DNA of 64,000 nt from contig NZ_JFHC01000014.1 in NCBI RefSeq assembly GCF_000698595.1, positions 51,521 to 115,520 of the forward strand, in the 5' to 3' direction. Of the stretch, positions 36,231-45,609 are shown piece by piece (position 1 is the first letter of the stretch; each line of letters starts with the position of its first letter). The translations under genes and the position numbers were made by a program. Source of the DNA: Caballeronia glathei. Lineage in GTDB: Bacteria; Pseudomonadota; Gammaproteobacteria; Burkholderiales; Burkholderiaceae. Below the pieces are notes generated by a model, which was not told where the DNA came from, made no database searches, and saw only the letters and a list, made by a program, of their open reading frames with translations.

Positions 36231-36569
36231 GGGGTCGGTGTCGGTACATGAACCGTTCGTTGCTCGGGATAGAGTCGGACATGGATGCATCGGCGTCAAG
36301 TTCGGCGACGCATTCGGGACTTTCAGCCGGATTCGCGTCCTTCTCGGCCGCGTGCGCGCGCGCCGACTGCGGCGGCTGTGCGGCTGGATGGAAATCGCAG
36401 GCACGACCCCGCTCACCCGACCGGGGTCCACGAAGTTCGCGAGGCATTCCGCCTGCCCCGCGAGTTCAAGCACACACTGAGGCGGATATAGGCGCGCGCA
36501 TTTTGCGTCGCAAACGATTCCCTCGCGGCGCGCCGCGTGCCTAATGAATCAACGCACGGCAATGTTCGG
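36231..36569. other. Intergenic stretch, no gene seen
   Basis: About 340 bases. Frames on both strands are Arg/Pro-rich shadows without ribosome sites. It must include the promoter of the recombinase-like gene; no clear boxes were found. Confidence 0.45.
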
Positions 36570-36929
36570 TCAGTGCGCACCGGCGAGCGCCAGCTTCGGT
36601 CTCCCGTGTTGCGCGGCGCGCTCATAGGAGTCGACGGCGAACGCGAAGACCGCCGGCAGCGCGTTCGACGAGCCGACGTCGACGACGTCATCGGTCTCCG
36701 GATATTTGAAATCGTCGGGCCGCGCGAACAGTTGGCGCAATGCGGGTTCGTGCCGTCCGGCGAAGCCTAGGTCGGCCACGGCTTCTGCTTCGATCGCGTG
36801 CAGCAGGCGCCAGGTCAGCGGCACCCCTTTTTCGATATAGCGCCCGGCGATCTGACGGGTGATTTTTTCCAAGTCGCGCACAGCGCGGGCGAACTGCTTT
36901 TTGTTGAGGTTTTCGCCTTGCGAGTCCAT
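36570..36929 (-). CDS. Small soluble protein, resembles a Burkholderia-specific DUF (DUF2471-like)
   Basis: 119 residues from ATG 36929 (MDSQGENLNKKQFARAVRDL), with AAGGGG six bases upstream. The middle segment GVPLTWRLLHAIEAEAVADL followed by GFAGRHEPALRQLF and YPETDDVVDVGSSNALPAVF resembles, as I recall it, the DUF2471 family of Burkholderiales; not verified. Function is unknown. It lies between the replication genes and csbD. Confidence 0.65.
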   Translation of the reverse strand: MDSQGENLNKKQFARAVRDLEKITRQIAGRYIEKGVPLTWRLLHAIEAEAVADLGFAGRHEPALRQLFARPDDFKYPETDDVVDVGSSNALPAVFAFAVDSYERAAQHGRPKLALAGAH

Positions 36930-37186
36930 CTTCATCCCCTTCCATCTGGTCTTTGTATACTGTACAAACATACAGTATTTGTAGCAATGGAAATAGCGTC
37001 GCGCTACTCGCGATGCGTGTATGTGCGATTCCGCCTACGTGCTTATCAGACATGCACGGCTATGCGCGCCAGCCAACGAAGCGCATCGTGAAGACATGCT
37101 TAGGGGCACCTCCCTGGCGAGGCGCGAATCCTTTCGGCGCAATGCGCCGCGCGCCAAAATCCCGATGCAATTCAAGGAGATCGACA

Positions 37187-37375
37187 ATGAACAAGGATCA
37201 AACGGACGGCGTTTTGAAGCAGGCGAAAGGCAAGGTCAACGAAGTCGTCGGCAAGGCGACCGGCGACAAGGCCCAGGAAGCCAAGGGCGACATGCAGCAG
37301 GCGGCAGGCAAGGTGCAGAAAGGCGTCGGTGATGCACGCGAAGATTTGAAGGATGAACTGAAGAAGAAGCCGTAA
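37187..37375 (+). CDS. CsbD-family stress protein
   Basis: 62 residues, MNKDQTDGVLKQAKGKVNEV onwards, almost entirely Lys, Ala, Gly, Gln, Asp and Glu. It has the two KQAKGKV/KATGDKAQEAKGD repeats typical of CsbD-like general-stress proteins. AAGGAG lies eight bases before the ATG. Members are induced in stationary phase or stress; molecular function is unknown. Confidence 0.93.
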   Translation: MNKDQTDGVLKQAKGKVNEVVGKATGDKAQEAKGDMQQAAGKVQKGVGDAREDLKDELKKKP

Positions 37376-37416
37376 GAGTTGGGGTCGCGCGGCCGTGGTC
37401 GTCCGCTTCGGCGTAG

Positions 37417-37442
37417 AGGTTCAACTACGAGGTTCAACTACG
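37417..37442 (+). repeat. Two tandem copies of a 13-bp unit
   Basis: AGGTTCAACTACG occurs twice directly adjacent (37417-37429, 37430-37442) after the csbD gene. No function is evident. Confidence 0.8.
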
Positions 37443-37480
37443 ACGGAAAGACGCTCGGCTCGAGCGGGAGTTTGATCAAA

Positions 37481-37502
37481 GGGACGCGCATCGACGCGTC
37501 CC
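37481..37502 (-). terminator. Possible terminator of the XRE-cupin regulator gene
   Basis: GGGACGCG-CATCGA-CGCGTCCC is an 8-bp perfect stem. On the minus strand it is followed by TTTGATC, a weak T tract. It lies about 90 bases after the regulator's stop. Confidence 0.45.
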
Positions 37503-37533
37503 TCTCGCGTGCAGGCGCCCGGCCGGCCGGAAA

Positions 37534-37549
37534 CTTTATGCGCATCAAG
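37534..37549. promoter_or_regulatory. parS-like site 4 (one mismatch)
   Basis: CTTTATGCGCATCAAG differs from the perfect palindrome at one base (C for A). It is intergenic, 7.7 kb from site 3. Confidence 0.65.
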
Positions 37550-37592
37550 TTCGCCCCGGCGGCGGCGTTGCCCGTTCCGGGCGCAGGCATCC

Positions 37593-38198
37593 TCAGACGT
37601 GAATCACGACAAGAAGTGCCTTCGCTTCCGCGCGCCCCACATTTCTGATCGCATGTGGCTCGTCTGCGGCGTAACGGGCGGTTTCGGCGACTTTCAACCT
37701 CTTGCTCGTACCCGACGCGTCGATTTCGATCGTACCGTGCAGCACGGTCAAATGCTCTCGCGTGCCCGGTTCATGCGCATTGGACACGAGCGCCCCGCCC
37801 GGCTGCAGCGTCAGTTCGTACCACTCAAACTTTCCCGCGAGTTCAATCGGTCCCCACACCCGCAACTGATACGCGCCGTCGTCGCCGCTGAGTGTCGGGA
37901 TCTCATGGGGGCCGGCTACGCGGATCGTTTCTGTCTGCTTCTGCTGGGCGAACAACTGATCGAGGCTGATACCGAGCGCGTTCGTCAGGCGCCACGCCAC
38001 GGCGATCGTGGGATTGGCCTTGTCGCGCTCGATTTCCGACAACATCGATTTCGAAACGCCTGCCGCTCGTGACAAATCGTCGAGGGTCAATCTCCGCTCG
38101 TTTCGAAGACGCTGAATCTGTTCGCCCACGCGCGGCGGTGCCGCAACCGGCGGCGGCGCCAGCGCACCCGCCTTGTCTCTCGTTCCCGAGCTTGCCAT
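37593..38198 (-). CDS. XRE-family regulator with cupin sensor domain
   Basis: A 201-residue protein. The helix-turn-helix is [20 protein letters not shown] followed by [20 protein letters not shown]. The C-terminal cupin runs from about residue 110 to the end ([59 protein letters not shown]). Such two-domain regulators sense small metabolites. It is divergent from kbl-tdh, so control of threonine degradation is likely. GAGGAA precedes the ATG. Confidence 0.9.
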   Translation of the reverse strand: MASSGTRDKAGALAPPPVAAPPRVGEQIQRLRNERRLTLDDLSRAAGVSKSMLSEIERDKANPTIAVAWRLTNALGISLDQLFAQQKQTETIRVAGPHEIPTLSGDDGAYQLRVWGPIELAGKFEWYELTLQPGGALVSNAHEPGTREHLTVLHGTIEIDASGTSKRLKVAETARYAADEPHAIRNVGRAEAKALLVVIHV

Positions 38199-38240
38199 CG
38201 ATTCCTCAATCCATTACAGTATTTCGGTATATTGGAAAAC

Positions 38241-38258
38241 GGTTCGAAATATCGAATC
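38241..38258. promoter_or_regulatory. Candidate operator between the regulator and kbl
   Basis: GGTTCGA-AATA-TCGAATC is an inverted repeat with one mismatch in each seven-base arm, in the 133-bp divergent promoter region. Related ATTTCGGTATATTGG sequences lie just to its left. It is a plausible binding site of the XRE-cupin protein. Confidence 0.4.
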
Positions 38259-38331
38259 TGTCCAATTTCATCGATCGACTATAACAGGGCATATGCCCCG
38301 CGCATACCTAACGAACCGACAAGAGATCCCG

Positions 38332-39531
38332 ATGAAAGAGCGTTACCTGTCCCATGTGCGGGCCACGATCGACGAGATTCGTGCCGCCGGCTTCTACAAG
38401 ACCGAGCGCGTCATTGCGAGTCCGCAATCGTCGGACATTCGCCTCGCGAACGGGAAAGACGTGCTGAACTTCTGCGCGAACAACTATCTGGGGCTCGCGA
38501 ATGACCGGCGCCTGATTGATGCAGCGAAGGCGGGCCTCGACGAAGATGGCTTCGGAATGGCGTCGGTGCGATTCATCTGCGGTACGCAGAGCGTGCACAA
38601 GACGCTCGAACAGGCACTCGCCGGATTTCTGCAAACAGACGACGCGATCCTCTATTCGAGTTGCTTCGACGCGAACGGCGGTCTGTTCGAGACCCTCCTC
38701 GGCGAGGAGGACGCGATCATCAGCGACGAGTTGAATCACGCCAGCATCATCGACGGCGTGAGGCTCTCGAAGGCGAAACGCCTGCGCTACAGGAACAACG
38801 ACCTCGCCGACCTCGAAGCGAAGCTTCAGGAAGCCGACGCGGCCGGTGCGCGGTTCAAGCTGATCGCGACAGACGGCGTATTTTCGATGGACGGCATCAT
38901 CGCCAACGTCGCCGGCATTTGCGATCTCGCCGACCGCTACGGCGCGCTCGTGATGGTCGACGACTCGCACGCAGTCGGCTTCGTAGGCGCGAATGGGCGC
39001 GGCACGCCGGAGCACTGCGGCGTACTGGATCGCGTCGACATCATCACCGGCACGCTCGGCAAGGCGCTTGGCGGTGCGTCGGGCGGGTACGTCGCGGCGC
39101 ACAAGGAAATCATCGAACTGCTGCGACAGCGCAGCCGCCCCTATCTCTTCTCGAACACGCTGGCGCCGAGCATCGCGGCGGCATCCCTGAAAGTGCTCGA
39201 CCTGCTCGCAAGCGACGAAGGCGCGGCGCTGAGAAAGCGCGTACACGACAACGGCGTGCGCTTTCGCTCCGCGATGAGCGCGCTCGGCTTCACGCTCGTA
39301 CCCGGCGACCATCCGATCATTCCGGTCATGCTCGGCGACGCACAGCTCGCATCGAACATGGCCGACGCGCTGCTGGACGAAGGCGTCTACGTGATCGGGT
39401 TTTCATATCCGGTCGTGCCGAAGGGCCGCGCGCGCATCCGCACCCAGATGAGCGCCGCCCATACGCCGGAACAAGTGGATCGCGCGGTCGATGCGTTTGC
39501 GCGCGTCGGCAGAAAACTCGGCGTGATTTGA
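38332..39531 (+). CDS. kbl: 2-amino-3-ketobutyrate CoA ligase (glycine C-acetyltransferase)
   Basis: A 399-residue alpha-oxoamine synthase of the standard length for Kbl. It starts [20 protein letters not shown]; the PLP pocket shows [53 protein letters not shown] and [12 protein letters not shown], and the Schiff-base Lys lies in [14 protein letters not shown]. It cleaves 2-amino-3-ketobutyrate with CoA to glycine and acetyl-CoA, the second step of threonine degradation. It is followed by tdh. Confidence 0.97.
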   Translation: MKERYLSHVRATIDEIRAAGFYKTERVIASPQSSDIRLANGKDVLNFCANNYLGLANDRRLIDAAKAGLDEDGFGMASVRFICGTQSVHKTLEQALAGFLQTDDAILYSSCFDANGGLFETLLGEEDAIISDELNHASIIDGVRLSKAKRLRYRNNDLADLEAKLQEADAAGARFKLIATDGVFSMDGIIANVAGICDLADRYGALVMVDDSHAVGFVGANGRGTPEHCGVLDRVDIITGTLGKALGGASGGYVAAHKEIIELLRQRSRPYLFSNTLAPSIAAASLKVLDLLASDEGAALRKRVHDNGVRFRSAMSALGFTLVPGDHPIIPVMLGDAQLASNMADALLDEGVYVIGFSYPVVPKGRARIRTQMSAAHTPEQVDRAVDAFARVGRKLGVI

Positions 39532-39640
39532 GAATTGAACGGACGCGCGCCCGGTGCAAATAGCGGATGAAGGCCCCGCCCGCTGTCTGGCCCAGCACGT
39601 CGTTGCGACGAGTGCGGCGGCTAGCGGGCCGGGGCCAAAA

Positions 39641-39656
39641 CTTGATGCGCATAAAG
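39641..39656. promoter_or_regulatory. parS-like site 5 (one mismatch), between kbl and tdh
   Basis: CTTGATGCGCATAAAG differs from the perfect palindrome at one base. It lies in the 195-bp gap between kbl and tdh. Confidence 0.65.
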
Positions 39657-39726
39657 TTCCGGCGCCTCCGCCCGATCTGCGTTGCTTCAACCATGCGCGT
39701 CGAACGCGCCCAGAGGATCACCAGCA

Positions 39727-40758
39727 ATGAAAGCACTAGCAAAACTCGAACGCGCCCCGGGACTCACCATGACGCGCGTCAAGCGGCCGGAAGTCGGCCA
39801 CAACGACGTGCTCATCCGCATCCGGAAAACCGCTATCTGCGGCACCGACATCCACATCTGGAAGTGGGACGACTGGGCGCAAAAGACGATTCCCGTGCCG
39901 ATGCACGTGGGCCATGAATACGTCGGCGAAATCGTGGAAATGGGACAGGAGGTGCGCGGTTTCGCGATCGGCGACCGCGTGTCGGGCGAAGGGCACATCA
40001 CGTGCGGCTTCTGCCGCAATTGCCGCGCGGGGCGCCGTCACTTGTGCCGCAACACCGTTGGCGTCGGCGTGAATCGCGAGGGCGCGTTCGCAGAATATCT
40101 GGTGATTCCCGCGTTCAACGCGTTCAAGATTCCGCCGGACATTTCCGACGATCTCGCCGCCATCTTCGACCCGTTCGGCAACGCCACGCACACGGCGCTC
40201 TCGTTCAACCTCGTCGGCGAGGATGTGCTGATTACGGGCGCCGGGCCGATCGGCGTGATGGCCGTGGCGATTGCGCGGCACGTCGGCGCGCGCAACGTCG
40301 TGATTACCGATGTCAACGACTACCGGCTGGAACTTGCCCGCAAGATGGGCGCGACGCGCGCGGTGAACGTCGCCCGCGAAAACCTGCACGACGTGATGAA
40401 CGAACTCGGCATGACCGAGGGTTTCGACGTCGGCATGGAAATGTCCGGCGTGCCGAGCGCGTTCACGGCCATGCTCGAGTCGATGAATCACGGCGGGAAG
40501 GTCGCGTTGCTCGGCATTCCGCCCGCGCAAACCGCGATCGACTGGAATCAGGTGATTTTCAAGGGACTGGAAATCAAAGGCATCTACGGACGCGAAATGT
40601 TCGAAACCTGGTACAAGATGGTCGCGATGCTGCAAAGCGGGCTCGATCTTTCGCCGATGCTCACGCACACGTTCCCCGTCGACGACTACGAACGCGCATT
40701 CGAGACCGTGCTCTCGGGCAACAGCGGCAAGGTCGTGCTCGACTGGGCCGCGGCCTGA
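39727..40758 (+). CDS. tdh: L-threonine 3-dehydrogenase
   Basis: A 343-residue zinc alcohol-dehydrogenase-type enzyme, close to the 341 of E. coli Tdh. The catalytic zinc ligands are in [20 protein letters not shown] (Cys38) and [11 protein letters not shown] (His63, Glu64). The structural zinc Cys are in [19 protein letters not shown]. The NAD-binding motif is [20 protein letters not shown]. It oxidises threonine to 2-amino-3-ketobutyrate for Kbl. Confidence 0.97.
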   Translation: MKALAKLERAPGLTMTRVKRPEVGHNDVLIRIRKTAICGTDIHIWKWDDWAQKTIPVPMHVGHEYVGEIVEMGQEVRGFAIGDRVSGEGHITCGFCRNCRAGRRHLCRNTVGVGVNREGAFAEYLVIPAFNAFKIPPDISDDLAAIFDPFGNATHTALSFNLVGEDVLITGAGPIGVMAVAIARHVGARNVVITDVNDYRLELARKMGATRAVNVARENLHDVMNELGMTEGFDVGMEMSGVPSAFTAMLESMNHGGKVALLGIPPAQTAIDWNQVIFKGLEIKGIYGREMFETWYKMVAMLQSGLDLSPMLTHTFPVDDYERAFETVLSGNSGKVVLDWAAA

Positions 40759-40775
40759 AAACCTGCAGCGGCGGG

Positions 40776-41432
40776 CTACGACCCGCTGCCCGGCACTGGC
40801 TTCGCGAATTCCGCCTGAATGGCGACGTGCACGTCGTCGCCGACAGCCGGATACCACGTCGACAAGCCGAACTGCGCGCGGCTGAAATGCCCGTCGGCGG
40901 CAAAGCCGAGGGTTTCCTGCTTCGTCAGCGGATTAGGCGCGTGACCATTGAAGGTCACGTTCAGCGTGACCGGGCGCGTCGTGCCGCGAATCGTCAGGTC
41001 GCCCGTCAGCGTGCCCTTGTTCTCGCCCGTGCGAACGAAACGCGTGCTCACGAACCGGATCGACGGGTAGCGTTCGACGTCGAACATGTCCGGGCCCTTC
41101 ACCATGCGGTCGAGCAGCGGCACCTTCGTGTTGACGCTCGCGGCATCGATGTCGGCCGTCACCGTGCTCGCCTCCATGCCGGCGGGGCTCCAGTCGAGTT
41201 GCGCCTTGACCTTGTCGAAGCGGATCACGTAGCGCGAATAGTGAAAATGATCGACGTCGAAGCTCACGCTCCAGTGGAACGGGTCGAGGTCGTAGCGTCC
41301 AGCCGGCACACTTGCCTCGTTCTCCGAAACCCGGTGCGTGACCACCTCCACCGCGGTGCACGCCGCGAGCATCGACAGAGCGGTACCCGCCGCGAACATA
41401 CGCAAGCCATTGACTGCTTTTCGACCAGTCAT
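40776..41432 (-). CDS. YceI-family lipoprotein
   Basis: 218 residues with a lipoprotein signal (MFAAGTALSMLAACTAVEVV; the lipobox is LAAC). The mature part is a lipocalin-like YceI barrel: AGRYDLDPFHWSVSFDVDHF, ASTVTADIDAASVNTKV, YPSIRFVSTRFVRTG, GDLTIRGTTRPVTLNVTFNG and AQFGLSTWYPAVGDDVHVAI. YceI proteins bind isoprenoid-type lipids in the periplasm. It is convergent with tdh, 17 bases apart. Confidence 0.92.
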   Translation of the reverse strand: MTGRKAVNGLRMFAAGTALSMLAACTAVEVVTHRVSENEASVPAGRYDLDPFHWSVSFDVDHFHYSRYVIRFDKVKAQLDWSPAGMEASTVTADIDAASVNTKVPLLDRMVKGPDMFDVERYPSIRFVSTRFVRTGENKGTLTGDLTIRGTTRPVTLNVTFNGHAPNPLTKQETLGFAADGHFSRAQFGLSTWYPAVGDDVHVAIQAEFAKPVPGSGS

Positions 41433-41583
41433 CGCATTTCTCTGAAAGTGACGATTTCGTTAAGGCGCGAGGGTGCGTTGCGCCGAGACCAATGCCCACA
41501 CGATACACGTGCGTTCAGGTAGAGTTCCGCTCGAAATCTATCTCGAAAAGGCGTTGTCGCGCTCAGCCGACGACGGAAATCAC

Positions 41584-42105
41584 ATGCGCTTCAGGTTGGC
41601 CCGATCGCGCGCCTTGCGCGCGTGCTGGATTTCGCTTGCGGTTTTGGCCGCGCTGACGGTGACGTCGAACGCTCGCGCCGCGAACTGGTGCAAGGACGGC
41701 ATCTGGGTGGATGCGATGATCGGCTCGCACCACGTCAACCCCGACAAGGACTTCAAGGAATTCAATCCGGGCATCGGCGTGGAGTGCTGGATCGCACCGG
41801 AGTGGGCGCTGACGGCCGGGTATTTTCGCAACTCGCTCTCGAAGCCGTCGATCTACGGCGGCGGCGTCTGGGCGCCGGAGTTCCTTCATTGGGGCTTCAT
41901 CCGGCTCGCGGCGATGGGCGGGCTGATCTCCGGCTACGAGTTCGACCGTCTCGGGTTCGGGCACGATCACACGGTCGGCCCCGTGCTCGCGCCGCTCGTC
42001 ATGGCGGAGTACGGGCGGTTCGGCGCGAACATCATTCTGATCCCGCCGATCCCGTCGAGCGACCTGCCGCTCACGTTCGGGCTGCAACTCAGGCTGCGCT
42101 TCTAG
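41584..42105 (+). CDS. Small exported protein, probable outer-membrane beta-barrel
   Basis: 173 residues from ATG 41584, with a signal peptide (RACWISLAVLAALTVTSNARA) cut before ANWCKDGIWVDAMIGSHHVN. The mature protein of about 145 residues alternates hydrophobic and polar residues in strand-like stretches and ends in Phe (LTFGLQLRLRF), the outer-membrane insertion signal. Two Cys (ANWCKDG, GVECWIAP) may form a disulfide. An eight-strand barrel is likely. I do not recognise the family. Confidence 0.75.
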   Translation: MRFRLARSRALRACWISLAVLAALTVTSNARAANWCKDGIWVDAMIGSHHVNPDKDFKEFNPGIGVECWIAPEWALTAGYFRNSLSKPSIYGGGVWAPEFLHWGFIRLAAMGGLISGYEFDRLGFGHDHTVGPVLAPLVMAEYGRFGANIILIPPIPSSDLPLTFGLQLRLRF

Positions 42106-42432
42106 GTTCCGTTTCGTAGCGCATCCTGCATGCTTGAGGGTCATGTCACCGGCGATGATCCATCGACAGATCCGCCACATTCCGAACCCGCGGCGGGCCG
42201 GTCGTTCGCGTCGAGGGCCGGCGACCGCAAGGAACGAGTCACCGGTGCCACGGCGCTTTTGAATCGCTCGGCCGGAAAATCGATGAAAGCCCTCGCGCGT
42301 GCGGACTGGTTGGGCTTATGCGAACAGGTCCGCCGATGGCAGCACATGGTCCGGCGGGACGATTCGCAGCCTGTGCCCGGCGCCGCATTCGTGGCACGGG
42401 CAGCAACGCTCGCTTGAACGCACGAGATCCTC
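42106..42432. other. Intergenic stretch left of the dctA remnant, no gene seen
   Basis: About 330 bases with no supportable frame. A minus-strand frame ends with CPCHECGAGHRLRIVPPD, which has a Cys-knuckle look but no family I can name. Confidence 0.4.
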
Positions 42433-42675
42433 GTGGAAGGATCGGTGCTGTTGCTCGGCGTCGACCGTTTCCTGAACGAAGCCCGCGCAGTCACCAACCT
42501 GATCGGCAACGGCGTTGCGACCGTCGTGGTGGCGCGATGGAAGGGTGCGCTCGAGAAGAACACGGCGCGGGCAATGCTCGATGGTCATGGCGATACGGGC
42601 ATCGAAGCGTTCGAGCCGGCCGTGCAGGGAACGACGGAACCCTTCGACCGGCCCTCAATGATCCGGTCTCGCTGA
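42433..42675 (+). pseudogene. C-terminal remnant of a C4-dicarboxylate transporter (dctA)
   Basis: 80 codons read [20 protein letters not shown], then [20 protein letters not shown]. This matches the last part of DctA ([25 protein letters not shown] end). The roughly 350 residues of the transporter body that should precede it are absent; nothing DctA-like was seen to the left. The fragment cannot form the carrier and is probably a leftover of deletion or rearrangement. Confidence 0.75.
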
Positions 42676-42735
42676 ATGGGCGCAGTCACCCGGTGCGACG
42701 AGTATGATTCCACTTTAAATCTGCTCGATTCCGGC

Positions 42736-43530
42736 ATGCTCGCGCTCAAACTCACGCTTGTTCCGCTGTTCGTGCTTGTCGTATCGATGTCGGGTAAATG
42801 GTGGGGGCCGTCGGTCGCTGGCTGGTTGGCCGGATTGCCCGTGGTGGCCGGTCCGATTCTCTTCCTTCTCGTGCTTGTGCATGGCCCGATCTTCGGCGCG
42901 CGTGCTGCCACACTTTCCCTCTCCGCGATCCTCGCGTCAGAAGCATTCAATTTCGCATACGCGTGGACCTGTCGCTCACGCGCATGGCCGGTTGCAGTTG
43001 TTGTCGGGCTCATCGCGTGGCTGATATCCGCGTGCGGCTTGTCGATGCTGCCCGCTTCCCCGATCTGGGCCGCCGCCGCTGCCCTCGCTGCGGTGTGCTT
43101 CGGCCAGTCGTTCATGCCGCGCGGTTCGGCGGTGGCGCCGGGTGCTCCGCTCACGCGGGCCGACCTGCTCGGCAGGATGATTGCCGGCGCGGTGCTCACG
43201 GTACTGGTCACGTCGGTATCGGGATGGGTGGGTCCCGCGTGGAGCGGCTTGATCGCAGTGTTTCCGCTGCTCGGCATCGTGCTGTCGGTGTCCTCGCACC
43301 GCGCGCATGGACCTGCCTTCGTCGTCTCGCTGCTTCGGGGCATGGTGCTCGGGCGGTTCTCGTTCGCCGCCTTCTGTCTTGTTCTTTCTTTCTCACTGCC
43401 GCACCAGCGTCCGCTTCCGGCTTTCGCGGAGGCGGCCATCGTCGCGATGTTCGTGCAATGGAGTACCCGGCGGCTGGCAACAACCCGGCGCCCGAAAGTT
43501 TCGCGGACGACCGCGATTGCCGCCGAATGA
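42736..43530 (+). CDS. Integral membrane protein of unknown function
   Basis: 264 residues from ATG 42736 (MLALKLTLVPLFVLVVSMSG), with eight to nine hydrophobic helices and short loops. SGKWWGPSVAGWLAGLPVVA and LTRADLLGRMIAGAVLTVLV are distinctive. I do not recognise a named family; the size and helix count suit a small transporter or a DUF-type membrane protein. The C-terminus is Arg-rich and cytoplasmic by the positive-inside rule. Confidence 0.75.
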   Translation: MLALKLTLVPLFVLVVSMSGKWWGPSVAGWLAGLPVVAGPILFLLVLVHGPIFGARAATLSLSAILASEAFNFAYAWTCRSRAWPVAVVVGLIAWLISACGLSMLPASPIWAAAAALAAVCFGQSFMPRGSAVAPGAPLTRADLLGRMIAGAVLTVLVTSVSGWVGPAWSGLIAVFPLLGIVLSVSSHRAHGPAFVVSLLRGMVLGRFSFAAFCLVLSFSLPHQRPLPAFAEAAIVAMFVQWSTRRLATTRRPKVSRTTAIAAE

Positions 43531-43660
43531 TTCGCAAGCCGCGTTGTTGCCCTCCAGCGTCATTGACTCCCGAATCTTCCCCAGGCAAACCCATCGTCAG
43601 TCGGTGTTCACGTATCTGCGAATATCTGCCACCCAGACATCGCGCTTGACGCCGCTCCTG

Positions 43661-44347
43661 CTACTCGCTCGCAGAATCGACAGACGCCCCGGAGCCTTCG
43701 CCGCCCGCGGTGTCTCGCCTCGGCCGCTGAACGGCTCTCAGCTTCCCGCTGTTTCCGCCGCCGCAGAAGAACCGGTCACCGCCATCGGACTCGAGCCCCG
43801 ACACGGCCGTGCCGGGCGGCATCTCCAGGCTCTCCAGGACCTTGCCCGTTGCGGGATCGATGCGCCTCAAATCGCTCGTCTCGCTTTCCCAGGTGCCGTG
43901 CCAGAGTTCTCCATCGACCCACGTGACGCCAGTGACGAAGCGGTTGGACTCGAGGGTGCGAAGAATCGCCCCTGTCTCGGGATCGACCTGATGAATCTTC
44001 CGCTCGCGATACTGCCCCACCCAGAGCGTTCCTTCGGCCCACGCGAGCCCCGAGTCACCGCCGTCCCCGGGTGCCGGGATCGTGGCAAGCACGCGGCCCG
44101 TCTCCGGATCGATCTTCTGGATGCGATCCTCGGCGATCTGGAACAGGTGCCGGCCGTCGAAGGCCGTCCCCGCATGCGCCGCGACATCGATCGAGCGCGT
44201 TGTCTTGCCGCTTGCCGGATCGAGGGCGTTCAGCTTGTCGCCGGACGCAAACCAGACCTGCCGGCCGTCATACGTCACGCCATGCACGCCTTCGACGCCC
44301 GGAAAGGGTCCGTACTCCCTGATGATTTTGGCCGCTGATCGATTCAT
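43661..44347 (-). CDS. Beta-propeller protein (Vgb/glutamine-cyclotransferase-like)
   Basis: 228 residues with repeated blade motifs: VTYDGRQVWFASGDKLNALD, AFDGRHLFQIAEDRIQKIDP, AWAEGTLWVGQYRERKIHQV, VTWVDGELWHGTWESETSDL. Each ends in IDP.TG or VDPETG. This is a YVTN/Vgb-type propeller with about five blades. No signal peptide is seen, so it is likely cytoplasmic. It lies 44 bases after the TPR-HTH regulator gene on the same strand and probably shares its transcript. The substrate is unknown. Confidence 0.78.
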   Translation of the reverse strand: MNRSAAKIIREYGPFPGVEGVHGVTYDGRQVWFASGDKLNALDPASGKTTRSIDVAAHAGTAFDGRHLFQIAEDRIQKIDPETGRVLATIPAPGDGGDSGLAWAEGTLWVGQYRERKIHQVDPETGAILRTLESNRFVTGVTWVDGELWHGTWESETSDLRRIDPATGKVLESLEMPPGTAVSGLESDGGDRFFCGGGNSGKLRAVQRPRRDTAGGEGSGASVDSASE

Positions 44348-44391
44348 GTCGTCGTCCTGTCGCTCGGTGGTGGAAGATCGTTGCCTTCATC

Positions 44392-45609
44392 CTAGTCAAT
44401 AAGGAGCGGGGCAGGGAGTAACAAGGTCGTCGTGAATCCCGGCACGGGCGGGGTCATCCAGCGGCGAGCCCGCCCGCGCCCGAACGGCTGCACCTTGCCC
44501 GCCGACGCCAGCGCGTCGAGCGACCGCTGCACGGTGCGCTGGCTGGCGCCGAGCGCGATCGCCAGGGCCGAACTCGACCACGACTCGCCATCGGAGAGCA
44601 CGGCGAGCACCGCCGCATGCGCCTCGTCGACGGGCCGCGCCAGCACGACGACCTCGCGTGCGCGCGGCACGAGTGCGAAGCCGTGCTTCGTCGCGCTCAC
44701 GCCGGCGAGCGTCCCGAGCGCAGCGCGAAGCCGCCCGATTTCCACCCGCAAGCGCGCGCGATGCGATTCGTCGGCGGACTTCGCCCGGAACGCCCGCGCG
44801 ACGAGCGTGTCCCTCGGCACGTCCGACGGCCACGCTTCGCCAAGTGCCCGTGCAAGCGCGAACAGCACCGGACGTCTTGCGAGCGGGACTACGGTTTGCG
44901 CATCGCGAACGACATGCCGGCACGCGTCCACGACGAGCACCTTCGACGCCATCAACGCTTCGACTTCATCGAGCAGGAGGAGCCGCTCCTTGCCGCGCTC
45001 AATCAGGCGCGCGGCGGGCGTGTTCAGGACGAGGGATGCGGCTTCGACCTCCGCGCTCAGCGCGGGAATGCCAGCGTGATGCGCGGCGCGTTCGGCGCGG
45101 GCGAGCGCGGCGCGGGCCGCACCGGTTCGCAGGCGCCGCATCGCGATCCCCGCGACGACCAGTTCGCGGGCGGCCGTCAATGCGGGCGGGAAGGGCGTCG
45201 GGTCGGGTTCCGCGAGCGTGCGCTCGGCTTCGTCGAGGCGCCCGATCAGCAGGAGCCGCCGCACTTCGAGATACCGGGCATGCGCGGCGTTGACCCGGTC
45301 GCCGTGCTGTTCGAGCGTCGCTCTGGCGGCGTGGAGCGCCTTCGCCGGCCAGCCCAGGTCGCGCGAAACGAACGCGATTTCGGCCTCGGCGACGACACAC
45401 CTCGCGCGAGCCACGGCCTCTTTCGCGCCGAAGGCGCGCGCCGCGCTTCGCAGGAGCGCCTTCGCGCGAACGAGATCGCCGAGCTGCGCCATCGCGATAC
45501 CGCGAAGCGCGAGCGCAGGCGCGTCGTCGCGCAGCGCGATCCGGTTCAATGCCCCGAGGGGGTCTCCCGCCGCGAGCGCATGCGCCGCGGCCGTGATCAG
45601 CGAGTCCAA
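44392..45609 (-). CDS. TPR-like helical protein with C-terminal helix-turn-helix, probable regulator
   Basis: 405 residues. The first 230 residues are Ala/Arg/Leu-rich helical repeats of TPR type (ALRGIAMAQLGDLVRAKALL, AARATLEQHGDRVNAAHARY). The C-terminal 130 residues carry a winged helix (VLSDGESWSSSALAIALGAS followed by QRTVQRSLDALASAGKVQPF). The start appears to be TTG at 45609, preceded by GGGA. It is divergent from the DUF899 gene and may control that and the propeller gene. Confidence 0.8.
   Translation of the reverse strand: MDSLITAAAHALAAGDPLGALNRIALRDDAPALALRGIAMAQLGDLVRAKALLRSAARAFGAKEAVARARCVVAEAEIAFVSRDLGWPAKALHAARATLEQHGDRVNAAHARYLEVRRLLLIGRLDEAERTLAEPDPTPFPPALTAARELVVAGIAMRRLRTGAARAALARAERAAHHAGIPALSAEVEAASLVLNTPAARLIERGKERLLLLDEVEALMASKVLVVDACRHVVRDAQTVVPLARRPVLFALARALGEAWPSDVPRDTLVARAFRAKSADESHRARLRVEIGRLRAALGTLAGVSATKHGFALVPRAREVVVLARPVDEAHAAVLAVLSDGESWSSSALAIALGASQRTVQRSLDALASAGKVQPFGRGRARRWMTPPVPGFTTTLLLPAPLLID

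Noticed and set aside
36231..36473. N-terminal extension of the recombinase-like protein
   Set aside because: The extension is Arg/Pro-rich and without domain character; the ATG at 36230 begins a typical core-binding domain.
42316..42588. Minus-strand frame with a Cys-rich end (CPCHECGAGHRL) as a possible transposase remnant
   Set aside because: Most of it is the antisense of the dctA fragment and the Cys part matches no transposase that I can name.
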